DNA of 58,907 nucleotides from Spongiibacteraceae bacterium UBA5047 (GCA_002415025.1 DIBR01000002.1:174679-233585), one strand, 5' to 3'. Shown: positions 16,295 through 25,202, numbered from the stretch's first letter. The notes: a model not told the origin generated them from the sequence alone. Made by a program: numbers and translations.

Positions 16295-17250
16295 TGCCGC
16301 GCGTGTTTGTTGCCGGGCACAACGGGATGGTCGGCGCGGCCATTGTACGCCGACTGGGCCGCGAGCATGTTGAGTTGGTGCAGGCAGATCGCAGCGAACT
16401 GGATCTCACCAATCAGCAGGCTGTTGCAGGGTTTTTTCAGTCGCAACGTATCGATCAGGTATATTTGGCGGCGGCGAAAGTGGGAGGTATTCACGCGAAC
16501 AACACGTTTCCGGCAGAGTTTATCTATCAAAACCTGATGATGGAAACGAACGTGATTCACCAGGCTTTTTTGTCCGGCGTCAAGAAGCTGCTGTTTCTGG
16601 GGTCGTCCTGCATCTACCCCAAGTTTGCCGAGCAACCCATGACTGAGCAGGCGCTGCTAAAAGGTGAGCTGGAGGCGACCAATGAGCCTTACGCCATTGC
16701 CAAGATTGCCGGTATCAAATTATGCGAATCCTATAATCGTCAGTACGGCGTGGACTATCGCAGTGTCATGCCGACCAATCTGTATGGCCCGGGCGATAAT
16801 TTTCACCCGGAAAACAGCCATGTCATACCGGCCCTGATGCGCCGTATTCACGAAGCGAAATGCGCAAACGCCGCCGAGGTTGTTATCTGGGGCAGCGGAA
16901 CGCCGTGCCGGGAATTTTTGCACGTGGATGATATGGCAGATGCCAGCGTTGCGGTAATGACGTTGCCAACAGACAAACTGGCAGAGCACAGCGAGCCTAT
17001 GCTGTCGCATATTAATGTCGGCACGGGTGTTGATTGTACAATTCGTGAGTTGGCCGAAACCCTCTGTGACGTCGTTGGATATCGGGGCGAACTTGTATTT
17101 GATAGCACCAAGCCGGACGGTGCGCCACGCAAGTTGCTGGATGTCTCGCGCCTTAAAAATCTGGGCTGGGAAGCCAGCATTGGCCTGAAAGCGGGCTTGA
17201 AAGAAACCTATCGATGGTTTGTTGAAAACGCTGACAGTATCCGGGGCTGA
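16294..17250 (+). CDS. fcl: GDP-L-fucose synthase
   Basis: This 318-residue SDR has VAGHNGMVGAAIVR as dinucleotide-binding motif, SSCIYPKFAEQPMTE, the YAIAKIAG YxxxK active site and NLYGPGDNFHPENSHVIPALMRR, all typical of GDP-4-keto-6-deoxymannose 3,5-epimerase/4-reductase. It finishes GDP-L-fucose from the Gmd product. It overlaps gmd by one base and converges on rsmD with 4 bp between the stops. No glycosyltransferase is next to it in the window. Confidence 0.94.
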   Translation: MPRVFVAGHNGMVGAAIVRRLGREHVELVQADRSELDLTNQQAVAGFFQSQRIDQVYLAAAKVGGIHANNTFPAEFIYQNLMMETNVIHQAFLSGVKKLLFLGSSCIYPKFAEQPMTEQALLKGELEATNEPYAIAKIAGIKLCESYNRQYGVDYRSVMPTNLYGPGDNFHPENSHVIPALMRRIHEAKCANAAEVVIWGSGTPCREFLHVDDMADASVAVMTLPTDKLAEHSEPMLSHINVGTGVDCTIRELAETLCDVVGYRGELVFDSTKPDGAPRKLLDVSRLKNLGWEASIGLKAGLKETYRWFVENADSIRG

Positions 17251-17254
17251 AGGG

Positions 17255-17842
17255 TTAGTCGGCACACCAGAGTTGGTAGGCGGTATTTCCTGCCTTCTTG
17301 TCGCGGAGCAAGGTCAGTGTTGTCGGGCTCTCCGGCGGCTGCTTTACATCGAATTCGATATACAGTTTTCCTCCCGGGTTCAGTAGCGAACCTTGCTCGA
17401 TGTAGTGCATGCTGGGCTGGTACAGGTTGGCAGAGAAGGGCGGGTCGAGAAAAACAATATCAAAGTGGGTATTGCTAGCGCGCAGCCAGTCAAGTGCTGA
17501 CAGTTCAACCACGGAGCCCGAGCTGCATTGCAGGGTGTGGAGATGGTTGCGGATAGCGTTGGCTGCCTGGCGATCGTTTTCGATAAATGTGCAGCTTGCC
17601 GCGCCGCGCGACAACGCTTCCAGGCCTAGTGCGCCACTGCCCGCATACAGGTCAAGGCAGGTGGCGCCCTCAATCTCCGGCGCTAGCCAGTTAAACAGTG
17701 TTTCGCGAATTCTATCGCCCGTCGGGCGAAGGCCATTGACCACCGGAAACTGCAATTTGCGTCCGCGCCACTGTCCGCCGATGATTCGCAAATTGCCGAG
17801 TTCTGCCGTATTTTTCGACGTCTTTCCCCGTGCTTCGCGCAT
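17255..17842 (-). CDS. rsmD: 16S rRNA (guanine966-N2)-methyltransferase RsmD
   Basis: This 195-residue protein shows LRIIGGQWRGRKL at the N-terminus, RPTGDRIRETLFNWL, motif I CLDLYAGSGALGLEALSRG and the catalytic motif DPPF (FLDPPFS). It methylates G966 of 16S rRNA. In many gammaproteobacteria rsmD sits beside ftsY; here rpoH and gmd-fcl separate them. It is divergent from the DUF423 gene. Confidence 0.95.
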   Translation of the reverse strand: MREARGKTSKNTAELGNLRIIGGQWRGRKLQFPVVNGLRPTGDRIRETLFNWLAPEIEGATCLDLYAGSGALGLEALSRGAASCTFIENDRQAANAIRNHLHTLQCSSGSVVELSALDWLRASNTHFDIVFLDPPFSANLYQPSMHYIEQGSLLNPGGKLYIEFDVKQPPESPTTLTLLRDKKAGNTAYQLWCAD

Positions 17843-17901
17843 CAGCGCTGATTCCTTGCGGTTGAGTTGTTAGAATGCTCCATTTTACGGGAAGTATTTT
17901 T

Positions 17902-18288
17902 ATGAGCCAGTTTTTCCTGGCCGCCAGTGCCGCTAGCGGTTTTCTGGCGGTTGCTCTGGGTGCATTTGGCGCCCACGCACTCAAGTCGCGGTTGTCGCCG
18001 GAGTTACTGTCGGTTTACGAGACGGCGGTGCAGTACCACTTTTATCACGCACTGGCGTTGTTCGGGGTTGCCTTGTTGATGGCCAATGCCTTGCCGTCAG
18101 GTTTGCAGCAGAGCTTGCTCAAGGCTAGTGCCGTATTGTTTCTCGCGGGCCTGGTGTTGTTCAGCGGTAGCCTGTATGCACTGGCACTTAGCGGAGTAAA
18201 AGTGCTGGGTGCGATTACGCCAGTCGGCGGCTTGTGTTTTCTTGCCGCCTGGGCCTGTTTGTTTGTGGCAGCGGTGAGGGCAGCGTAG
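17902..18288 (+). CDS. DUF423 family inner membrane protein (YgdD-like)
   Basis: This 128-residue protein has four predicted membrane helices and the family pattern ALGAFGAHALK near the N-terminus plus YETAVQYHFYHALAL. ATG 17902 is chosen because GGAAG lies 7 bp upstream; an earlier in-frame ATG-like start would add nine unsupported residues. The function of the family is unknown. It is followed at once by trmB. Confidence 0.9.
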   Translation: MSQFFLAASAASGFLAVALGAFGAHALKSRLSPELLSVYETAVQYHFYHALALFGVALLMANALPSGLQQSLLKASAVLFLAGLVLFSGSLYALALSGVKVLGAITPVGGLCFLAAWACLFVAAVRAA

Positions 18289-18290
18289 TT

Positions 18291-18983
18291 GTGGAGCTGA
18301 AAACGGATAGACCCCTGCGCGCCATTCGCAGTTTCGTGTTGCGCACTGGCCGCATGACCAAAGGGCAGGAGGCGGCGTATCAACAGTATTGGCCGGTTGC
18401 GGGGCTGATGCTCGAATCGGGGCCGCTCGATATTGCCGCGTGTTTTGGCCGGCAAGCGCCAGTGGTTTTCGAGATTGGTTTTGGCATGGGGCAGTCGCTG
18501 GTAGACATGGCCGCAGCCGCACCCGATACCGATTTTATCGGCGTTGAAGTTCACAAGCCCGGTGTCGGTCGATTATTGATGGCGATGGGTGAACAGCAGC
18601 TCGGAAATGTGCGGGTCTACTGTGACGATGCAGTCGAAGTGTTACAGCAGTGCATTGCCGACGATTCGCTGGATCGGGTTCAGGTGTATTTTCCGGACCC
18701 CTGGCACAAGAAAAAGCACCATAAGCGCAGGCTCATCCAGCCGGATTTTGTTCAGCAGCTGCGAAAAAAGCTGAAAGCAGGTGGCGTGCTGCATCTGGCA
18801 ACCGACTGGGAGAATTACGCCGGGCATATGCTTGAAGTTATGACTGCCGCGCCGGGCTTCAGCAATATGGTGGACGGGGGAGGGTACGCGCCGCGGCCGG
18901 ACTACCGCCCCTTGACCAAGTTTGAGCAGCGCGGTCAGCGCCTGGGGCATGGCGTGTGGGATCTACTGTTTGTGAAAGAATAA
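18291..18983 (+). CDS. trmB: tRNA (guanine46-N7)-methyltransferase TrmB
   Basis: From GTG 18291 this is a 230-residue protein with RSFVLRTGRMTKGQ at the N-terminus, motif I EIGFGMGQSL, FIGVEVHKPGVG, the signature YFPDPWHKKKHHKRRL and LATDW. It methylates G46 of tRNAs. GGTGAGGG (18273-18280) precedes the GTG start, 2 bp after the DUF423 stop. The frame is open further upstream but those residues read into the preceding gene. Confidence 0.94.
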   Translation: MELKTDRPLRAIRSFVLRTGRMTKGQEAAYQQYWPVAGLMLESGPLDIAACFGRQAPVVFEIGFGMGQSLVDMAAAAPDTDFIGVEVHKPGVGRLLMAMGEQQLGNVRVYCDDAVEVLQQCIADDSLDRVQVYFPDPWHKKKHHKRRLIQPDFVQQLRKKLKAGGVLHLATDWENYAGHMLEVMTAAPGFSNMVDGGGYAPRPDYRPLTKFEQRGQRLGHGVWDLLFVKE

Positions 18984-18992
18984 TGCGCTACA

Positions 18993-19955
18993 TCAGGGCG
19001 GGGGCTGAATGTCGCCGGTCTCCGGTTGGTAGCGGTATACCAGATCGTCGTCACTATCTCCCAGAGCTTGCAGCACAGAGATCAGCAACTCATTCTTGTG
19101 CCAGTTCATCCGCGCCGTGCCTGCGGTAAAGGGTAGCTGCGAACGACTGGTTTCTCCCGCAAAGGCTCTTGGCAGGTTGAATACGTAAATTGCCTCGGTA
19201 ACCTGCACGGCCAGCCATTGATTGTTGTTCGATATCTGCAGGTGCAGCGGCCAGTGGGGCAATGCGACGAGAGGCAGTGAGTCGTCTGCGTTTGCCGGGG
19301 TCCAGCGTAATTCATATTCATCATTTTGCAGTTGGACTGCGCACAGAGTGCCAGCTTCCGCCGTTGTCGGCTGGGTCGCCGGCAGGCATCTGGATCTGAC
19401 CACTGTGCTTGCCCGTTGTCTGGTTTCAGGCGATGCGGACAGTGAGCTGCGCTGTTCGGCCATCTCCCTTTTCAGGCTTTGAAGGCGGGCGGCAGAATCT
19501 GCGGAGGGTTTGGCGGGCGAGGTTTTTGCTTCTTCTTCGAGCATCGGCGCGGGTGCATAAGCTTCGACAACGGACTCGGCGTTTCTCAATTGTTGTGATG
19601 GTGGCAGTGCTGTTTGATTGACTACCAGCAAAACGGCAGCCATTGCGGCAATACCGCCAGCGGCGTAACGCCAGTCGATTAACCAGTTGTTGATGCCTTG
19701 GCTGAGAATACTGAACAGGCCGGCTTGGCTCGCCTGCTCGTCGGCATCCATGTCGGCCAGGCTGAGCCATTGACGATAACGTTCCGGGCGGTGCGCCAGA
19801 TGCGAAAGCACTTCGCTGCGGCGCTGCTCGCCGAGCTGGCCGTCCATCAGCAAGACCAGCTCTTCATCACTGGGTGGCGAGCCCTGGGCGCGCCCCTGGC
19901 CTTTGGCCAAATGAATGCCCAGCAGGGCTTCGCTGTGACGGTCGGCCTTGCTCAC
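18993..19955 (-). CDS. Membrane anti-sigma factor (inferred)
   Basis: This 320-residue protein has an N-terminal anti-sigma-like helical region (SDEELVLLMDGQLGEQRRSEVLSHL, roughly residues 29-53), one membrane helix (97-112) and a C-terminal periplasmic domain that ends in beta-rich sequence. The N-terminus lacks the HxxxCxxC zinc ligands of ZAS proteins. It lies 28 bp downstream of the sigma-factor gene on the same strand, the usual place for a cognate anti-sigma factor. The pairing is inferred from this position and architecture. The signal sensed is unknown. Confidence 0.7.
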   Translation of the reverse strand: MSKADRHSEALLGIHLAKGQGRAQGSPPSDEELVLLMDGQLGEQRRSEVLSHLAHRPERYRQWLSLADMDADEQASQAGLFSILSQGINNWLIDWRYAAGGIAAMAAVLLVVNQTALPPSQQLRNAESVVEAYAPAPMLEEEAKTSPAKPSADSAARLQSLKREMAEQRSSLSASPETRQRASTVVRSRCLPATQPTTAEAGTLCAVQLQNDEYELRWTPANADDSLPLVALPHWPLHLQISNNNQWLAVQVTEAIYVFNLPRAFAGETSRSQLPFTAGTARMNWHKNELLISVLQALGDSDDDLVYRYQPETGDIQPPP

Positions 19956-19983
19956 TCGTTGCGCTCCTTGTGAGTTTGAAGGT

Positions 19984-20844
19984 TCATGGTAATTCTTTCA
20001 GTGCATCGGCTGCGCTGCGCAAGTGTAATCCGGCATGTTCCAGCGCGCTGTGAATATCGCCGAGGCTCTTTTTGATTTGACGGCCAGGCTGATGGTTTGG
20101 AACACCCAGAGCGCGAGCAATGGCGGAAAAGCCAAGGCCCTCCTGAAAGTGAAGCCGCAGCATTAGCAGGCTTTCTTCGTCGAGCTCCAGTGATTGTCTG
20201 GCGCGTTGAATGGCGTCCGGTTCAATATCGGTGAAGGCATCGGTATCGTTCAATAGTGCGGCCAGGGTTGCGAGCGTTTCCTGCAGATGATTGCGCGCGA
20301 GGGCGTCTTCCAGGCTGTCGCCGGCGCTGCCCGCGTCAAGCAGTGAGAGTTCTTCGCCATCGGGGCTGGTAAATTCGGCGGGGACCGGCAGATTGCTCAC
20401 GCCGCACCAGGGCAGGCGGGCCTTGATGGTGCGGATAATATTTCTGACAATGCCGGCGTCATAGCGTCCGTTGCGACAGAGCTTGTCGATAACGCTGTCG
20501 GGGCTGTGGCGTTCCAGGCAAATGCTTTTCCAGAGTCTTACCCAAAAGTCACCCTGCTGTTGCAGCCATGCCGGTGGGCGGGCGCGACCGTAGCGCTGGC
20601 GTGAAAACTCTTCAAACAGGCGGGCGCTGAGGCTGTACAGAAAGGTGCCGGGTTTTGCCTGGCCTTTAAAGGTTTTGCAGCGCGCCCAATCGTCTTCACT
20701 GAGCTTGTCGAGCACAAAGCTGCAGGCTTCCTCGGCTGTGACGGGCTCGATAAAGCGGCGCAGTGCATGCTTTTCCAGCTGTTGTTGCCAGTCAGGGTCG
20801 AAAACCTGCTGTGGCCAGTCGGTGCTAGTCATGTCCGGAATCAC
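19984..20844 (-). CDS. Sigma-70 family RNA polymerase sigma factor
   Basis: This 286-residue protein is a divergent sigma factor. The C-terminal part, SLELDEESLLMLRLHFQEGLGFSAIARALGVPN, reads as sigma region 4 with a helix-turn-helix. The N-terminal region resembles region 2 weakly, with KPGTFLYSLSARLFEEFSRQRYGR at the -10-binding position. The start is GTG 20844 or ATG 20832; either overlaps the end of the upstream MarR gene, so the genes are coupled. It is followed by the membrane anti-sigma gene. Confidence 0.72.
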   Translation of the reverse strand: MIPDMTSTDWPQQVFDPDWQQQLEKHALRRFIEPVTAEEACSFVLDKLSEDDWARCKTFKGQAKPGTFLYSLSARLFEEFSRQRYGRARPPAWLQQQGDFWVRLWKSICLERHSPDSVIDKLCRNGRYDAGIVRNIIRTIKARLPWCGVSNLPVPAEFTSPDGEELSLLDAGSAGDSLEDALARNHLQETLATLAALLNDTDAFTDIEPDAIQRARQSLELDEESLLMLRLHFQEGLGFSAIARALGVPNHQPGRQIKKSLGDIHSALEHAGLHLRSAADALKELP

Positions 20845-22015
20845 TGAGTTTCTTTATAAGCCGATTTAGCGTGGTTTGCTCATTGGCTGATAACTGGCTG
20901 CCAATATCGGCGACGCTAGCCGGTGTTTGTGCCTTTAATGCAGCGGGCGACAGGCGCATCTCGCCGTTGCGGGTCTGGACCAATGTCCGGTCTACCTGCG
21001 CGGCGAGATACAGCAGAAGGCTGGCAGTGTCCCGGGTTTTCGGGGGTGTCGGCAGTCCATTCAGCATTTGCTCCGCGAGTTCGGGACTGTAATTCTGAAG
21101 CACGCCCTGCTCAAGTTCCAGTGCGTCGTAGAGTGTGCGGCTCAGCGACTCCATTTGCAGAAACTGCTTCTTGCCCAGTGCGCCGATGAGTTCGTCGGCC
21201 AGGGTTTGCACACTTGCCACTGAATCGCGAATCAGTTCAAGCCCGCGGGGGGTAAAGTAGAGCTGACGCGAACGGCGGTCGTGGCTGCTGCTCGCGCGGC
21301 GAATGTAGCCCAGCGATTCCAGTTCGCCGGCTATGCGTGAAATTGCCTGTGTTGTGACGCCATTCAATTGCGCCAGAGAGGCAACCGCTGTGCCAGCCAG
21401 ATCAATGCTACCCAGAACCTGAGCAAAGGAAAATTGCAGGGGGTGGCCCAGATCGGCGGTGATCTGCATCAGCCGGTCTTGCAGGGTGCGCGCGAGTGGT
21501 GTGATGCGCGCGCTCACCGGCAGGCTGTTTGCTACCTGAATATGTCCGCCGGGTACCTTCAGAGCGCGGCTTGCGGCACTGAAGCATGTCGACAGGGTGT
21601 TGATGCGGGCAGTGCCTATCAGGTTTTCGTACTGCCGGTGTATGGCCTGCATTTCCTCGAGCGCATCGGCAATCAATTGGTCGCCCTTTGGGGTCAGGGC
21701 GACCAGCTTCGCGCGTTTGTCGGCATTGTCGGCGCGGCGCTCAATATAGCCGGCCTGCTCAATGGGCTTCAGGCTTTGCAGGCACAGCTGCTTGCTGATG
21801 CCCAGTGCCGCCGCCAGCTCTGTTAGCCGCAGGGGTTTGCTCCCCAGCAGTGACAAGGGGGGGCTGAAGCTCATGGCCAGTTTCGGGTAGCCGCGCTTGG
21901 TAAGTTGCTCCATCGCCTGACGTTCAGAATGGCGGCTGATCGCCGTTATGTAGCGCATGAAATTAAAGCGATAGCGCTGCCATGTGGCGGGTAAGTGTTT
22001 GGGTGTCAGGGGCAC
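20825..22015 (-). CDS. Double-domain MarR transcriptional regulator
   Basis: This 396-residue protein holds two MarR winged-helix domains in tandem. The first, about residues 40-140, has LRLTELAAALGISKQLCLQSLKPIEQAGYIERR and DKRAKLVALT. The second, about 190-300, has TAVASLAQLNGVTTQAISRIAGELESLGYIRR and DRRSRQLYFT. A normal MarR protein is about 150 residues and acts as a dimer; here one chain may carry both halves. It is divergent from a P450 gene, and a pair of direct repeats lies between them. Its 3' end overlaps the sigma-factor gene. Confidence 0.82.
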   Translation of the reverse strand: MPLTPKHLPATWQRYRFNFMRYITAISRHSERQAMEQLTKRGYPKLAMSFSPPLSLLGSKPLRLTELAAALGISKQLCLQSLKPIEQAGYIERRADNADKRAKLVALTPKGDQLIADALEEMQAIHRQYENLIGTARINTLSTCFSAASRALKVPGGHIQVANSLPVSARITPLARTLQDRLMQITADLGHPLQFSFAQVLGSIDLAGTAVASLAQLNGVTTQAISRIAGELESLGYIRRASSSHDRRSRQLYFTPRGLELIRDSVASVQTLADELIGALGKKQFLQMESLSRTLYDALELEQGVLQNYSPELAEQMLNGLPTPPKTRDTASLLLYLAAQVDRTLVQTRNGEMRLSPAALKAQTPASVADIGSQLSANEQTTLNRLIKKLSDSGHD

Positions 22016-22046
22016 GGCGCTGTCCGGAAGCCTTTGGCAAAAGGTA

Positions 22047-22082
22047 ACATTTATTTATTAACTGCTGTACATTTATTTACTA
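22047..22082. promoter_or_regulatory. Two direct repeats in the MarR/P450 divergent promoter
   Basis: ACATTTATTTATTA (22047-22060) and ACATTTATTTACTA (22069-22082) are 13/14 identical and 22 bp apart, two helical turns, so both face the same side of the DNA. They lie between the divergent double-MarR gene and the P450. Binding by the double-MarR protein is a natural inference but untested. Confidence 0.5.
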
Positions 22083-22142
22083 TTATTCCTGTGCCGTGGT
22101 AGCTTAATGCTTCCACAGGGCACAGCGCACACGGAGTCATGC

Positions 22143-23345
22143 ATGGCCACTTCGCCGGAAACAGGCGTTCATTTTGATCCTTACGCACATGAAGTGCACG
22201 ACGACCCCTATCCGTATTACGCCAAAATGCGAGAGCAGGCGCCAGTGTACTATAACCGGAAGCACGGCTACTGGCTGCTGACCAAATGGGATGATTGTCA
22301 GGCGGCTTTTCGCGACTTTCGTACGTTTAGCAGCGCTGCCGGCCCGGCGCTGGAGGCCAATCAGGATGTGAATGCGGGCTACCCCATGTTTATCAATATG
22401 GACCCACCGCAGCATACGCGCATCCGCAAGCTGATTCAGGCCTTGATGTTGCCCCAGCGTATTGCCGAACTGGAGCCTTATATACGCGAAAAGGCTGTGA
22501 GCTTGCTGACACCACACTTGAAGAGCGGGCGTATGGATCTCACACAGGATTTCGCGGCTCTACTACCCATGGATGTGATTTCCACTATGATTCATGTGCC
22601 GGTTGAAGATCAGAATCAGGTGCGGCAGTGGGCGGACGATCTGATATTTCGTGAAGACGGGCAGTTCGGCCTCAATGAGCGCAATATCACGGCTTACTTG
22701 AGTATGGGGAGTTACTTTGACAAGTTGGCCACGGAGCTGTCGGGGAAGTTGGCCGGCGACGACGATATTTTCAGTGCGATACTGCAGGCCGAACGTGAGG
22801 GCAAGCTCAGCCACGATGACGTGATCGGCTTCGGCATTCTGCTGGCCATCGCCGGCAATGAAACCACCACAAAACTGATTGGCAACATGTGTTATCGACT
22901 CTGGCAGCACAAAGACCAGCGTCAGCTCCTGATCGACGACCCGCAAAAAATTGCCAATGGCGTGGAGGAGACCCTGCGCTTTGACGGTTCGACCCAGATG
23001 ATTGGCCGGCAGGTTATGCAGGATGTGGAGATTCGCGGTAATACCATCAAGGCGGGCGAGCGCGTGGGCCTGTGTATTATCTCGGCAAGCCGTGATGAAG
23101 GTCGCTACGAGAATGCCGAGAGTTACGATGTGACCCGGGGTGCCCGTGACCATATGGCCTTCGGCTCTGGCGTTCACTCTTGTGTAGGCTCTGCGCTGGC
23201 GCGCCTGGAAGTGCGGGTGTGTATGGAGGAGCTTCTGCGCCTGATTCCGGATTATGAGATTGATGAGGCGGGGCTGGAGCGTACCCACAACCCTAACGTG
23301 CGCGGGTTCACCCATGTACCGGTTACCTTTACCCCGCATTCCTGA
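22143..23345 (+). CDS. Cytochrome P450 (bacterial class I)
   Basis: This 400-residue soluble P450 has the I-helix AGNETTT, the K-helix EETLR (ExxR) and the heme loop FGSGVHSCVGSALA with the cysteine ligand. ATG 22143 is chosen because CGGAG precedes it; an upstream in-frame start at 22107 lacks support. It needs an electron-transfer partner, and a [2Fe-2S] ferredoxin gene follows 9 bp downstream. The substrate cannot be read from sequence. Control by the divergent double-MarR regulator is likely. Confidence 0.93.
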   Translation: MATSPETGVHFDPYAHEVHDDPYPYYAKMREQAPVYYNRKHGYWLLTKWDDCQAAFRDFRTFSSAAGPALEANQDVNAGYPMFINMDPPQHTRIRKLIQALMLPQRIAELEPYIREKAVSLLTPHLKSGRMDLTQDFAALLPMDVISTMIHVPVEDQNQVRQWADDLIFREDGQFGLNERNITAYLSMGSYFDKLATELSGKLAGDDDIFSAILQAEREGKLSHDDVIGFGILLAIAGNETTTKLIGNMCYRLWQHKDQRQLLIDDPQKIANGVEETLRFDGSTQMIGRQVMQDVEIRGNTIKAGERVGLCIISASRDEGRYENAESYDVTRGARDHMAFGSGVHSCVGSALARLEVRVCMEELLRLIPDYEIDEAGLERTHNPNVRGFTHVPVTFTPHS

Positions 23346-23354
23346 GGTTTGGCG

Positions 23355-23687
23355 ATGACGACAATCACGTATATCGAGCACGATGGCGCAGAGCACGTCG
23401 TGGATGTTGAAGACGACATGAATCTGATGGAAGGGGCAACCCTGAATCTTGTTCCCGGTGTTGAGGGCATGTGCGGCGGAATATGTTCCTGTGCGACCTG
23501 TCACTGCTATATCAGTGAAGAGTGGGAGTCGCGATTGCCGCCAATTTCAGTAGGCGAAGAAAGCATGCTGCGTACCGCGAGGCACCGCAGAACGGCAAGT
23601 CGGCTGGGGTGCCAGATTACCGTGACGCCGGAGCTGGAAGGGCTTCGGGTAGATTTACCGCCAGAGCAAGGGGCTGACGATGCGTGA
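23355..23687 (+). CDS. [2Fe-2S] ferredoxin, adrenodoxin/putidaredoxin type
   Basis: This 110-residue ferredoxin has CGGICSCATC, which gives the C-x5-C-x2-C cluster ligands, and a fourth Cys in RLGCQITV. This is the type that hands electrons to class I P450s. ATG 23355 is used; the frame opens at TTG 23349. It lies 9 bp after the P450 stop and is probably its redox partner. No ferredoxin reductase is encoded nearby. Confidence 0.93.
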   Translation: MTTITYIEHDGAEHVVDVEDDMNLMEGATLNLVPGVEGMCGGICSCATCHCYISEEWESRLPPISVGEESMLRTARHRRTASRLGCQITVTPELEGLRVDLPPEQGADDA

Positions 23688-23700
23688 GGTGCTGCGTGAA

Positions 23701-23890
23701 CTCGCCTGCAGGGCAGGCTCCCGCAGAGTTTGGGTAGGCCTGATTAAGCGCAGCGTATCAGGCAATTTATCGGCGCCCGCAACGCTGCGCTTATGCGGGC
23801 CTACCGCAAGAAAAAAGGGTTGAGCACCAACATAGAATCTCCCGCAATGTTGATCGGGCCGCTGTTGGAGCCTGCCCTGCAGGCGAATAA
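23701..23890. repeat. Intergenic repeat cluster (A-B-A)
   Basis: A family-A element (23701-23726), a family-B element (23734-23804) and an inverted family-A element (23865-23890) fill the gap after the ferredoxin gene. Family B is an imperfect palindrome of about 70 bp running from GTAGGCCTGATTAAGC to GCGGGCCTAC. The outer A copies face each other. Confidence 0.8.
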
Positions 23891-23920
23891 GGTTTAGTAA
23901 GAAACGACAGGATCAGCGGC

Positions 23921-24640
23921 ATGAACAATAAAAAGACGCCTCATCGTGATCTTCACGCCGTGTGGCTGGCAAGCTTTGGCTCGCTGGTGGCAGCGTTTCC
24001 ACTCTACAGCTATTGCGTGTTTTTTCTGGGTATGGATCGCTATGGCGTAGCGGATATCTTTGCGCTGCAAGTTGCTGTCGCTTATTGGGTGGGCATTCTT
24101 GCGGCGTGTTTGCCCTTGCCGAGCCTGCGGTCGTGGACGCGATTCGAGAGGTTGCAGGCGGTCTGCCTGCCGTTCCTGCTGGCGTCGTATATCACCCATT
24201 TGAGCTGGGAGCTGGTGTGGGTGTTTTATCACGATGCGATTAGCGCAGGCCGCGAAAGCGTTTGGGCCTACCCGTGGTGGGCGTATATGGATGGCGGTGA
24301 TATGCGCTACTACCAGCCTGAGACCGATTTTCTGATGATAGAGATACTGTCGCTGTGCAATGGTGTTGTTGGCATGAGCGGGTTATGGCTTCTGTTTCGG
24401 TCCAACTTTCGGCACCTGCCGGCAACGCTGATGGTGATGTCGACTGCGGTCACTCATACCGTGCTGACGTGGTACTACTACGGCAGCGAGGCGCTCACGG
24501 GTTTCGAAAATGTTAATACCGCGAGCTTTATGGATCTGTGGGTGAAATTTGTGTTTCTCAACGGTCCGTGGCTGGTCTTTCCCTGGTGTGTGCTTTTGTG
24601 GGGCTATGGCTTGATTCGCCGGTATTCCGGGCAAAATTGA
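23921..24640 (+). CDS. EBP-like (EXPERA) membrane protein, sterol isomerase family
   Basis: This 239-residue protein has about five to six membrane helices and aligns by eye with human emopamil-binding protein, the sterol delta8-delta7 isomerase. His93 and Glu97 in THLSWEL match His76/Glu80 (IHLVIEG). Glu141, after YMDGGDMRYYQPETDFLMIE, matches Glu122, and Trp217 in FVFLNGPWLVFP matches Trp196 (FVFMNALWLVLP). Spacing is conserved within two residues. Isomerisation of a steroid double bond is therefore plausible. The gene stands alone 233 bp after a P450-ferredoxin pair, separated by repeats. The homology is my recognition and has not been searched. Confidence 0.72.
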   Translation: MNNKKTPHRDLHAVWLASFGSLVAAFPLYSYCVFFLGMDRYGVADIFALQVAVAYWVGILAACLPLPSLRSWTRFERLQAVCLPFLLASYITHLSWELVWVFYHDAISAGRESVWAYPWWAYMDGGDMRYYQPETDFLMIEILSLCNGVVGMSGLWLLFRSNFRHLPATLMVMSTAVTHTVLTWYYYGSEALTGFENVNTASFMDLWVKFVFLNGPWLVFPWCVLLWGYGLIRRYSGQN

Positions 24641-24763
24641 TTGCGGCTTTTGTCATTTCTTACTTGGCAGGCTCTACGTCTGCAACTTCCGGATTTTTAT
24701 CCTGTCCGTTGATATGAGGTCGGCACAAGCCGATAGCGCATATCCAATGACAAGGAGAAAGCG

Positions 24764-25186
24764 ATGCAAGTTAAGCAGATTATGAGCAAGAAGCCCGAAT
24801 ATCTCGATGCCAGCGCCACCATCCGCGAAGCGGTTATGCGAATGCAGGAGCACAATCGCGGTTTTACGCCGATCGGGGAGCGGGAAAAACTGGTCGGCGT
24901 TGTGACCGATCGCGATATCGCCTTGCGAGGTGTTGCCGACGGGAAGACGCCTGACGATCCGGTAAGCTCGGTGATGAGTAGCAACGTGCTCTACTGTTAT
25001 CAGGACGACAGCGTCAAGGATGTACTGCAGAACATGCACGATCAGTCAGTGCAGCGCCTGGCGGTGCTCAATAATCCGGACAACAAGGAGTTTGTCGGGG
25101 TGGTGGCGATCAGTGATATTGCCGAGCATTGCACGGATGACGATCTGGCCCGGCGCATAATCCACTGTTGCCGGCACTACCACTGA
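24764..25186 (+). CDS. Tandem CBS domain protein
   Basis: This 140-residue protein is two CBS motifs with no other domain: VKQIMSKKPEYLDASATIREAVMRMQEHNRG followed by GVVTDRDIALRG, then VSSVMSSNVLYCYQDDSVKDVLQNMHDQ and GVVAISDIAEH. Such proteins bind adenine nucleotides and regulate partners. Partner and role are unknown. AAGGAGA precedes the start. It converges on the ectR-like gene. Confidence 0.9.
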   Translation: MQVKQIMSKKPEYLDASATIREAVMRMQEHNRGFTPIGEREKLVGVVTDRDIALRGVADGKTPDDPVSSVMSSNVLYCYQDDSVKDVLQNMHDQSVQRLAVLNNPDNKEFVGVVAISDIAEHCTDDDLARRIIHCCRHYH

Positions 25187-25202
25187 AGCTGTCGGGCGGC
25201 GG

